Origin: a bacterium
Lineage (GTDB): Bacteria; Electryoneota; Electryoneia; Electryoneales; Electryoneaceae
NCBI GenBank assembly: GCA_014729955.1
Contig: WJJA01000363.1
Coordinates: 1-6,244, forward strand
Length of the DNA: 6,244 nucleotides
Direction: 5' to 3'
The notes under the pieces: model-generated
What the model was told of the DNA's origin: nothing
The model's database searches: none
Seen by the model: the letters and a program-made list of their open reading frames with translations, nothing else
Shown: in pieces, positions 1 to 6,244 of the stretch
How positions within the stretch are numbered: the first letter of the stretch is position 1
Layout: the number at the start of each line of letters is the position of its first letter
Program-made: the position numbers and the translations under genes

Positions 1-3000
1 CTCATAGGCCATCTGATTGTAGGCTTCCGCGGCAGCTTCGTTACGTGGCGGATCAAACTTGTCCTGGTTGATCGAACCGATGTTGTTCAAAGCCGTCGGC
101 GCATGCTCGGAATCCGGGTATCGATCCACAAGCATCTGGAAAGAGGTAATCGCTTCTTCAAAATCCTCCACCTGGAGGAAGATGACGCCGGATTCCAGCA
201 GGGCGGCATCGGCAAACTCGTAGTCCGGAACATCGACCGCCGTACGACGGAATTCGAATGCCGCCTTACGCTTTTCTTCCTTATTCTCGGACTGCTTGGC
301 CTGTTTGGCGTTCTGGAAAATCGATTCCGCTTTACGAGTCTTGGCAATCTGGGCGGTTTCACCGGTGATACCCGCTTCTTCAATCCGCTTTGCGGTCTCT
401 TCCGCTTTCGCGTAATTGCCTTCCTGGAAATAGCCGTCAAGAATGGCTTTGTACGCCTCTTCAAAGTTCTCGCTGTTCGGATACTGAGTTACGATGATTT
501 CAAAATATTTCCTGGATTCCGCATAGCGCTGCTTGTCGTAGAAGATCTTGCCGGATTTGAAGACAACCTGCGACGCCATCGGGTGCTCAGGGAAGAAATC
601 GTAGAAGATGTCTGTCGCCGTCAGCAACATCGTCTCTGCACGGCTCAGCTCCTTCGTTTCAACCGTGTCTGCAACCTCCGGTCCACCGACTTCAATGCCG
701 GCGGTCACCGAGGTCGTATCGATCATCCCTTCGGAGTCCGGGGTTTCCAGCGTATCGACCTCAGTCCCCTGCGTTGACAGGTTGAGAGTATCGGAATCCG
801 CCGTCGCCTGCTCAGTTTCGGTCGTATCATCCGGTGCTTCGACCTGCTCAGTTTCAAGAGTATCCGATTCAGAAGCCGCTGTATCCAGCGTGTCCGTCAC
901 CGTACCGGCTTGTCCAGTGCCGGTCGTATCCCCGGAAACCTCAACCTGTTCGCTCTCCAGGGTATCCGCATCCGCTTCACCCTGCATCATGTCCAATGTA
1001 TCCGCGTCGGATGCTTCCACATCCAGGGTGTCATCGATTGCAGCACCTTCAGTTTCCAGTGTATCCGCGGGATCACCGGTAACATTCAGTGTATCGTTCG
1101 CGGCCTCTTCGACATCCACAGCCGTGGTGTCCGTCTCAAGAGTATCCGCGTCGACTGTCGCCGTCGTGTCCGTCTCAAGAGTATCCGCGTCGACCGTCGC
1201 CGTGGTGTCTTCGGGAGCCTGGTCACCAATCGATGCCCATGCGACGGACAAAGCATCCCAATTCGCCGGGGTAAAATCGACCGTCGCCAGCGTTTCGAGA
1301 GCCTCACGCAACATCCAGCCGGTTTCTGTTCCTGATCCGGATTCTTCCTGTTCTCCGCCGGTGCCGGACTCATCCACGCCTGTTTCGCCGGTCTCCTCGG
1401 GGGCAACGGCGTCAGCACCGCTCTCCTCGGACGGCGGGATTTCACCTCCCATGCCCTCTTCCGGCGCAACATCTCCCGCAGGAGTTCCCGTCTCCTGCGC
1501 TGCTTCTTCGCCCGGCTGATCGATCTGCATCACTTCCCGCGACTCGCCTTCCTTGGGGACAACAAATGTCGGTTCGGGGATTTCTTCGCCGGCTTTCTCC
1601 CGGTCTACAAGATCCAGTGAAATACGAACAAGCTGTGTAGCGGCATTCTCCTGCCACTCATTGTCACCCCAGCGTGTAACAACGTCCTTGAAGGCGTAAA
1701 ATGCGTTTACCTGATACTGAGTGTTTTCTTCGTATGTCTGCAGCAGAGCGCCCATGGTATACTGCACACGGGGAGTCTTTTCGGAAAGCGGGAATTCCAC
1801 CAGGTAATTCTGGGTCACCTTGAGCGCTTCATCAATGCTTTCCTGCGACCCGGTCTTCTGCCACTCATTGACTGCAACATTGAAGTTGATGTAATAGTTG
1901 TCGGCCATCAGTGTATCGGCAGCTTCACGCAGCTCCGGGTCGTCGTTGGCCTGATCCCATTCGGATCCGCGCCGGAACCGTTCGAAGATCTGCTCCCGAG
2001 CCTTGTAGGCCTCATCCAGATCCATAATCTTGGAATTGGTGTAAATATCGATCAGCTTCGCCTGAATCCAAGGATTCTTCTCGCCGGTCGGATAGTAGTC
2101 CACGGTGGTTTCATACACCTCCGCGGCCGCTTCCTGGTTGCCGATCTCCTCCTGATAAACATCGCCCATCGCTTGCAACATCTCATACCCGTAGCGGGCC
2201 TTACGCAGGGAGTCTTCCTCCAGGTATGTGATGGCGCTGTCGAGGCCGGCGCCCTGCCATTCTTCCTTGTCCAGGGTAAAGGTCACGGCCATGTAGCGGA
2301 TGGCTTCGTTCACCAGGCTGGCGATATCCATCCCACCGGTCTCTTCAGCCTGATTGAAGGTGTATTGAAGAGTCTGGTCAAAGTAAGCGATCGCAGAATC
2401 GTACGACATCTCCACACCGCTGCTGCGGAAATAACACCACCCCAACATGTAGAGTGCACGGTCGTACCATTTCGAATCGGGGTAGTTAAGCACTTCTTCA
2501 AAATAGGTCACCGCCGTCATCGGTTCCGCACGCTCGCTGAAGTAATAGTCGCCCACACGATAGTTGGCTTCAGCGTAATACTTGCTGTCAGGGAAGTTGA
2601 CGATCAGGGTGCTGTAGGTATCCTTCGACTGACGCTTGGAGGCTTCGTCAGGGTACTGGCTCTGGATGTAAGCGATATTGTATAGGGCGTCGGCGACATA
2701 TTCCGAGTTCGGAAACTCATCCATAATCCGACGATACATGTTCAGCGAACGGGAATAGTCCACCTCGGGTTCCGGCGGCCATTGATCCTGCGGCAGCTCG
2801 GCTGTGACTTCCATGTACTGGTTGAACGCATCGGCATACTTCGCATCATCGTCTTCATAATACAGGTCCGCCAGGCGATACATCACCTTCGCGACAATCC
2901 CGCCTTGACGTGAAGACCGCGTTATGACAGGGTCGCTACGATACGTGCGCAGGAAGTTTTCGGTCCGGGTAATCAATTCCCTGCGGTATTCATTGATGTC

Positions 3001-3483
3001 TTCAACGAGCTGATCACGCTGTTTGACATACCGTTCCCGCACATCCATCAATTCCGGGATGGAGAAGTCCTTAACAAGCTCCATCTCCAGTTCATGCAAC
3101 AATTTGACAAACTCGCCCTTCATGCGGACGACGTAAAGGTTCTCCTCCGATACAGGACCTGATCCGACAAGGTTCACCTGTTCCTGGTAACGATCTGAAC
3201 GACGAATGATGTTTTCGCCGACTCGCAAAAGAGAATCCACAACGGCGGAAGGCGAAGGAGTCGAACTAAGCTCCCGCCAGCGATTCATAAGCTCTGGACC
3301 GAAGAGGTCGCCCTTGGGCGGCGCCTCTACCACCTGGAGAGGCTCCTCTTCTTCCGCCTTTCGATCCTTTTTCTTTTTCGCGAGGCTCTGCTCAGGCATG
3401 ACCCCTGCAAGAAGACCCAGCACAATCGCTGCGATCCAGATTCGCCTCATTCGCATCATCATGTCCGCCGCTCTTATGTTCAT
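1..3483 (-). CDS. Exported TPR-repeat protein with acidic D-T-rich insert (3' end outside window)
   Basis: The frame is open from the ATG at 3481-3483 to the left edge: 1161 codons without a stop, so the protein is longer than this and its C-terminus is missing. Order of parts: signal peptide (about residues 12-35), a Lys/Glu-rich stretch (36-50), a charged helical, probably coiled-coil region (about 113-185), TPR-like helices (about 195-630), an acidic low-complexity insert (about 632-943), then TPR-like helices again (about 945 to the edge). Typical TPR phrases are MYRLADLYYED (201), ADALYNIAY (near 265), YYAEANYRVGDYYF and, after the insert, FKSGKIFYDKQRYAESRKYF. Recurrent 'YPxSxxxxxAL' inter-helix turns resemble BamD/YbgF-type TPRs. 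No catalytic motif is seen, and only one cysteine (in GWCYF). Probably a periplasmic or outer-membrane-associated scaffold, co-transcribed with the upstream TPR gene. The start is uncertain: ATGs at codons 8, 9, 10 and 12 are alternatives, and codon 12 gives the most classical signal peptide. Family and partner are not identified. Confidence 0.9.
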   Translation of the reverse strand, partial: MNIRAADMMMRMRRIWIAAIVLGLLAGVMPEQSLAKKKKDRKAEEEEPLQVVEAPPKGDLFGPELMNRWRELSSTPSPSAVVDSLLRVGENIIRRSDRYQEQVNLVGSGPVSEENLYVVRMKGEFVKLLHELEMELVKDFSIPELMDVRERYVKQRDQLVEDINEYRRELITRTENFLRTYRSDPVITRSSRQGGIVAKVMYRLADLYYEDDDAKYADAFNQYMEVTAELPQDQWPPEPEVDYSRSLNMYRRIMDEFPNSEYVADALYNIAYIQSQYPDEASKRQSKDTYSTLIVNFPDSKYYAEANYRVGDYYFSERAEPMTAVTYFEEVLNYPDSKWYDRALYMLGWCYFRSSGVEMSYDSAIAYFDQTLQYTFNQAEETGGMDIASLVNEAIRYMAVTFTLDKEEWQGAGLDSAITYLEEDSLRKARYGYEMLQAMGDVYQEEIGNQEAAAEVYETTVDYYPTGEKNPWIQAKLIDIYTNSKIMDLDEAYKAREQIFERFRRGSEWDQANDDPELREAADTLMADNYYINFNVAVNEWQKTGSQESIDEALKVTQNYLVEFPLSEKTPRVQYTMGALLQTYEENTQYQVNAFYAFKDVVTRWGDNEWQENAATQLVRISLDLVDREKAGEEIPEPTFVVPKEGESREVMQIDQPGEEAAQETGTPAGDVAPEEGMGGEIPPSEESGADAVAPEETGETGVDESGTGGEQEESGSGTETGWMLREALETLATVDFTPANWDALSVAWASIGDQAPEDTTATVDADTLETDTTATVDADTLETDTTAVDVEEAANDTLNVTGDPADTLETEGAAIDDTLDVEASDADTLDMMQGEADADTLESEQVEVSGDTTGTGQAGTVTDTLDTAASESDTLETEQVEAPDDTTETEQATADSDTLNLSTQGTEVDTLETPDSEGMIDTTSVTAGIEVGGPEVADTVETKELSRAETMLLTATDIFYDFFPEHPMASQVVFKSGKIFYDKQRYAESRKYFEIIVTQYPNSENFEEAYKAILDGYFQEGNYAKAEETAKRIEEAGITGETAQIAKTRKAESIFQNAKQAKQSENKEEKRKAAFEFRRTAVDVPDYEFADAALLESGVIFLQVEDFEEAITSFQMLVDRYPDSEHAPTALNNIGSINQDKFDPPRNEAAAEAYNQMAYE
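655..1590 (-). other. Acidic Thr/Glu/Gly-rich disordered insert in the left TPR protein
   Basis: About codons 632-943 are low complexity, between two TPR blocks. The first part (about 632-720) is E/G/P-rich. A short ordered-looking island sits at 722-755. The rest (759-941) is built around D-T-L and D-T-T words: by my reading 11 DTL, 6 DTT, one DTA and one DTV, mostly followed by E, D, N or T. The frame is uninterrupted across the whole insert, so it is part of the protein rather than a junction between genes. Probably an extended, strongly negative linker or display region. Confidence 0.85.
1132..1209 (-). repeat. 39-bp in-frame tandem duplication (two copies) encoding DTTATVDADTLET
   Basis: Two adjacent 39-bp units, 1171-1209 and 1132-1170, encode the identical 13-residue peptide DTTATVDADTLET (codons 759-771 and 772-784). 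I see only two silent differences between them (ACC/ACG and ACG/ACA threonine codons). A third, decayed start of the unit (DTTA-VD) follows at about 1114-1131. The near-identity at DNA level points to recent slippage or recombination within the coding region. Confidence 0.92.
3379..3483 (-). other. Signal peptide of the left-hand TPR protein
   Basis: Codons 1-35 from the ATG at 3483. The part from Met12 is a textbook Sec signal: MRRIW, a hydrophobic run IAAIVLGLLAGVM, then PEQ and S-L-A (33-35) as a signal peptidase I site, followed by four lysines. The Met-rich leader (codons 8, 9, 10 and 12 are all ATG) suggests the true start may be one of these rather than codon 1. No cysteine is present, so this is not a lipoprotein. 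Confidence 0.75.
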
Positions 3484-3522
3484 CCCCACCGAAACGGACT
3501 CGTTCCGGCCGGGACTCTCCTT
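3484..3522 (-). promoter_or_regulatory. Candidate ribosome-binding site with intervening hairpin, upstream of the left gene
   Basis: In the 56-bp gap between the two genes, the minus strand carries AAGGAG (3522 down to 3517), a strong Shine-Dalgarno match, but 33 bases before the ATG at 3483. Between them lies CCGGAAC-GAGTCC-GTTTCGG (3508 down to 3489), a 7-bp stem with one G-U pair and a 6-base loop. If folded, the unpaired distance from AAGGAG to the ATG falls to 13 bases. The sequence and pairing are direct observation. Use as a hairpin-bridged ribosome-binding site is inference, and the hairpin could be chance. No U-tract follows the stem, so it does not look like an intrinsic terminator. 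Confidence 0.4.
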
Positions 3523-3539
3523 ACCTGACAATTTCACCC

Positions 3540-6236
3540 TTATTGTCCTGCATTCCCGGTTCCGGTCGTGTCTTCCGTCGCTTCCTCAAGAGGGGCTGCA
3601 GGCTCCTCCGGACTCTCACTGTCGATGTCCTCTTCCCCGGTGCCGGTTGAGGTTGTATCCATCGGTGCAGACTGCGGACCGGCTTCCTCCGGTACGTTCA
3701 GGGTGTCGCTTTCCAACTCGGTATCTTCATCAAAATCAGGAATCTCGCGATCCATCACATCCGATTCCTGCGGGCCGATTTCACCCGGCTCCGCGTCCTC
3801 GGCTTCCAACTCCACCGGAGGCGCCTGCTTGGCGCGCTCCTCTTCCATCTGCTTCTTCTCTTCCACGAGCTGATCGATGGTGGAAATGTTCGCACTCAAA
3901 TCCTCCAGCAGGGTAATCTGCTGGACCAGATAGTCGAAATCGACATCGGAAATCGCATAACGAGTCAAGGCGAATTCCCGCCAGTCTTCCACATCTTCCG
4001 ATATCTCTACCATCTTCCCTTCGGACAACGAGAGGAGTTTCTCTTCGTACGTCCTTCTCGCACTCCCCAGGTCGGCCGCTGCGATGTCGATGTCGATCCA
4101 GACGGGTAGATTGCCCTCATTGCGTGCAAGCTCGCGTGCCTCACGAACCTGTTGAAGAGCAAGTTCCACCCGTTCCAGGTCCGTGTTGGTCTGCCGGATC
4201 AAACTATCGGATGCCTCATTATGATACTGCATCTGCGCCAATCGCTGGGAAGCGGTGGGATTTCGTGTCGCCGCCGCATAGCCCGACAGCTGAATCATGC
4301 GATAGAGGTTACTCAATTGCGATTCCAGCCGATTGTACATCCCCTGCAGAGATTTATATTCATCCATCTGCATCGTATCGCCGTACGCATCATACTCCTC
4401 CAGCAACGTCGCCACGCTGTCACGCTCAATCAGGAACGCTTCCACGCGGGAGTTCAACTCGACGATTTCCGCCAGACGGGCACGTTTGTATAAGCGATTC
4501 AAATGATCCGATAGTTTCAGGTATTCCATGAATAGTTCGGGATCGTTGCTCTTCACAACATCCTCTTCCATGGACTTCATCTCGCGAATACGCTCGGCGA
4601 TGATCTTTCGTTCCGCCATGTGACGACGCACATCGCTGAGATGATTCAAAACTTCAATCATCCGCTCGTATGTATCTTCGGCGGAATCCTCCCTGCCAAG
4701 CAGCTCACGACTGAATCCTTCCAGGGCGGTCGCCTGGAACACCATAGGACTGTCTGGGTACTTTTCTCCGACCATCGCACTGATGGAATCGCCGGCGAGA
4801 AAGTCGCTCCGTTCATATGCCACCCATGCTTGTCCGAGAAGCGCATGGGGATGGACATCGCTCTCCTCTTCAACCGATTCGAACGCTGTACGGCTGTCGT
4901 CATACCGATCCAGCATGAAATACGTATAGCCCAGCTTGATGTGAGCAAGATCGCCGAGCACCGCCTCCGGGTCCTTCTTGTTATAACTGGTCTGGGAGAC
5001 GAACTCCAACGGCTCCACCGCCTTTTTGAATTTACCCAGACGCATCATCGCGTCCCCGGCAAGATAGGCGGCTTTCCGCTCTGCTTCCGTGTAATACGGC
5101 ACTTCGACCAGCGGAATGAAGGCTTCTTCGTAGTATTCACCCAGGTACAACCCCAAGCCTATGTTATAGTACCAGCGGCTTGCGTGGTCTACCATCCTTT
5201 CGTCATAAGGAACATTCTTTTTCAAATGTTTAAGGGTGTCTTTCAGGCTCTTCTTGGTTTCCTTCGGCAGGTCGTCAATTTCAAGCGAATCTGACACTTC
5301 GAGCCATCGTGTGTCGTAGTCACGAATCACTTCAAACCCGAAAGTCTCGCCTTTGTACGTCATCCAAAGTTCATAAAGCTCATCAAAGCGATCCAGTTGC
5401 AGCAAGACATATGCGATACGCGAAAGCGCAAAAACGAAATACTCGCTTTCCGGGTATTTCTCTTCCAGAATCCGGTAGGATTCCAGGGCAGAGAGGTAAT
5501 AGCCTGCTCCATACTGTGACTCGGCGAGGTAGAAGAGAAGGTCATCCACGTTTTTATATGGATACAAACTCAGCATGTGCTCAAAACGAAGCACAGCCAG
5601 AGCAAACTCCTCATCCTCATATGCATCATTGGCCAGTTTCAGGTCAAAATCAAACATGCGCTTGACCTCGGCCATGGTGCCGTCCTGCAACAGGCGGCCT
5701 TTCAATGCTTCAGCCCAGATCAGCTTTCGCTGATGCTCCTCGCGTACCTGTTCATGAGTCTTCAAATAGAAATCGGCGTAGGATTCGAACGTCATACCTG
5801 CCGTGTCTATATCTGCCAGGTAACTGCTGTCCGCAGCAAATCCCACCTCAAACGCGTTGAGGGAGAGTCCATCCCCGCGGCGCTTTTTCATCTCCCGGTT
5901 GATGCCTTCGAACAATCCAAGAAGATACTTTTCACGTAATACCATCTCCACATTCAACTGCATCTGCTCACGGAAATAGTAGTAATCGCGAAAATCCTGG
6001 TACATCCATCGTGCGGCCCGTTTCTCCCTCTGTTCTTCCAGGTACTTCTGCACCTCACCCTCTTCATCCTGAAGCAGCTCTTCAGGATCCGGAGCCACCA
6101 GTATCTGCTGTCCGAAAGCAATCAGAGGAACTATCAGAATTAAACCGGCGATGAGAGAAAGCAGCCGAACCGTCTGAGGGCAGCTGATGGTAACGGTGGT
6201 TTTGCTTTCTCTGTATCGGGCATTTGTCTGCCGCAT
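3540..6236 (-). CDS. Exported TPR/coiled-coil protein with acidic C-terminal tail
   Basis: Complete 898-residue frame, ATG at 6234-6236 to TAA at 3540-3542. Residues 1-42 form a signal sequence: a polar start, hydrophobic core 23-41 and likely cleavage after AFG (40-42), leaving a QQ start. Residues 60-200 are charged helices. TPR-like helix pairs lie at about 205-290 (FALAVLRFEHMLSLYP, YLSALESYRILEEKYPESEY), 350-415 (YYNIGLGLYLGEYYEEA, AGDAMMRLGKFKKAVEPL) and 430-525 (KLGYTYFMLDRYDDSRTAF, then a GEKYPDSPMVF turn). Residues 535-800 are predicted by eye to be long helices or coiled coil, rich in E, R, L and Q. Residues 805-898 are acidic and disordered. The mature protein has no cysteine. No enzyme signature is seen, so the likely role is an envelope scaffold. 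The next gene begins 56 bp downstream, is also an exported TPR protein and shares tail words with this one. The start is best supported here because no other ATG or GTG precedes the hydrophobic core, though only 8 bases lie upstream, so a still earlier start cannot be excluded. Confidence 0.93.
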   Translation of the reverse strand: MRQTNARYRESKTTVTISCPQTVRLLSLIAGLILIVPLIAFGQQILVAPDPEELLQDEEGEVQKYLEEQREKRAARWMYQDFRDYYYFREQMQLNVEMVLREKYLLGLFEGINREMKKRRGDGLSLNAFEVGFAADSSYLADIDTAGMTFESYADFYLKTHEQVREEHQRKLIWAEALKGRLLQDGTMAEVKRMFDFDLKLANDAYEDEEFALAVLRFEHMLSLYPYKNVDDLLFYLAESQYGAGYYLSALESYRILEEKYPESEYFVFALSRIAYVLLQLDRFDELYELWMTYKGETFGFEVIRDYDTRWLEVSDSLEIDDLPKETKKSLKDTLKHLKKNVPYDERMVDHASRWYYNIGLGLYLGEYYEEAFIPLVEVPYYTEAERKAAYLAGDAMMRLGKFKKAVEPLEFVSQTSYNKKDPEAVLGDLAHIKLGYTYFMLDRYDDSRTAFESVEEESDVHPHALLGQAWVAYERSDFLAGDSISAMVGEKYPDSPMVFQATALEGFSRELLGREDSAEDTYERMIEVLNHLSDVRRHMAERKIIAERIREMKSMEEDVVKSNDPELFMEYLKLSDHLNRLYKRARLAEIVELNSRVEAFLIERDSVATLLEEYDAYGDTMQMDEYKSLQGMYNRLESQLSNLYRMIQLSGYAAATRNPTASQRLAQMQYHNEASDSLIRQTNTDLERVELALQQVREARELARNEGNLPVWIDIDIAAADLGSARRTYEEKLLSLSEGKMVEISEDVEDWREFALTRYAISDVDFDYLVQQITLLEDLSANISTIDQLVEEKKQMEEERAKQAPPVELEAEDAEPGEIGPQESDVMDREIPDFDEDTELESDTLNVPEEAGPQSAPMDTTSTGTGEEDIDSESPEEPAAPLEEATEDTTGTGNAGQ
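3543..3824 (-). other. Acidic disordered C-terminal tail of the right TPR protein
   Basis: Codons 805-898 follow the last coiled-coil segment and are dominated by E, D, P, S, T and G, with no predicted hydrophobic helix. The words SDTLN (843-847), MDTTSTGTG (about 859-867) and the terminal DTTGTGNAG (889-897) closely resemble words in the insert of the neighbouring gene. No sorting signal of the Bacteroidota type-IX kind is recognisable. Function unknown; probably a flexible, negatively charged extension. Confidence 0.8.
6111..6236 (-). other. Signal peptide of the right-hand TPR protein
   Basis: Codons 1-42. There is an unusually long polar n-region of about 22 residues containing several Arg/Lys, then a hydrophobic core of about 19 residues (VRLLSLIAGLILIVPLIAF), then A-F-G before Gln43. 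This fits Sec export with signal peptidase I cleavage. Cys19 lies before the core and has no lipobox around it, so this is not a lipoprotein signal. An uncleaved N-terminal membrane anchor is the alternative. Confidence 0.75.
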
Positions 6237-6244
6237 ACGAATCC

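Noticed and set aside
103..777. Plus-strand 224-codon open frame
   Set aside because: It lies wholly opposite the TPR-coding minus frame, has no recognisable domain, and its composition (many Arg/Phe/Leu) is typical of an antisense shadow of Glu/Lys-rich coding sequence.
667..1209. Calcium-binding repeats (RTX, thrombospondin type 3 or dockerin-like) in the D-x-D-T-L segment
   Set aside because: The Asp spacing lacks the required glycines (D-x-D-x-D-G or G-G-x-G-x-D patterns). The repeat unit is D-T-centred rather than a loop motif.
608..1519. Long plus-strand open frame encoding a Ser/Val-rich 'VSRVSAS' repeat protein
   Set aside because: It is the antisense shadow of the minus-strand D-T-L-E repeats (reverse complement of GAT ACT CTT reads as Ser/Val codons). 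It has no convincing start context, and the minus frame continues with TPR sequence on both sides.
655..1590. Possible gene fusion, frameshift or assembly join at the low-complexity insert
   Set aside because: The frame was followed codon by codon through the insert without a stop or phase change, and TPR sequence resumes in the same frame, so one continuous protein is the simpler reading.
3484..3539. Intrinsic terminator between the two genes
   Set aside because: The only stem found is short and is followed by GTGGGG and the ATG, not by a run of U, and it sits after the ribosome-binding sequence of the next gene.
3206..3916. Plus-strand 236-codon open frame crossing the intergenic gap
   Set aside because: It spans the ends of both minus-strand genes including a signal peptide and a stop codon that make sense on the minus strand; its Ser/Arg/Pro-rich translation has no domain features.
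4620..5294. Plus-strand 224-codon open frame opposite the right TPR gene
   Set aside because: It is antisense to clear TPR helices. The His/Ile/Arg/Phe-rich translation shows no motif, and no ribosome-binding site was evident.
6177..6182. Cys19 of the right protein as a lipoprotein attachment site
   Set aside because: It precedes the hydrophobic core instead of following it, and the residues before it (V-T-I-S) do not form a lipobox at the end of a signal core.

Overview
The window is almost entirely protein-coding and holds two very large, same-strand genes on the minus strand. Reading in the direction of transcription (right to left), an 898-residue exported tetratricopeptide-repeat (TPR) protein (3540-6236) is followed after 56 bp by a second exported TPR protein. 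The second gene starts at 3483, or a few codons downstream, and runs off the left edge with at least 1161 codons and no stop. No tRNA, rRNA, CRISPR array, insertion sequence or clear terminator is visible.

Both proteins begin with Sec-type signal sequences and are nearly free of cysteine (one cysteine in the visible part of the left protein; one in the right protein, inside its signal region). Both consist mainly of degenerate TPR helices plus coiled coil, with conspicuous acidic, Thr/Glu/Pro/Gly-rich disordered stretches. In the right protein that stretch is a C-terminal tail of about 90 residues. In the left protein it is an internal insert of about 310 residues between two TPR blocks. The two stretches share short peptide words (SDTLN, DTTGTG), so the genes look like a functional pair in the same cell-envelope system. 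They are most likely co-transcribed, because the gap holds no obvious terminator or promoter.

The organism cannot be named from this sequence. The G+C looks moderate (by eye in the mid-50s percent). Large secreted TPR proteins with acidic D-T-rich linkers suggest a diderm bacterium, possibly of the Fibrobacterota-Chlorobiota-Bacteroidota (FCB) superphylum or a related candidate phylum, or a myxobacterium-like lineage; this is inference. No enzyme domain is recognisable. The plausible role is protein-protein scaffolding in the periplasm or at the outer membrane.

Points for a second look are: the D-T-(L/T/A/V)-saturated linker, which matches the known Bacteroidota O-glycosylation sequon many times; a recent 39-bp in-frame tandem duplication inside it; a small ordered-looking island within it that faintly resembles a FIVAR motif; and a hairpin lying exactly between a good Shine-Dalgarno sequence and a start codon that is otherwise too far away.
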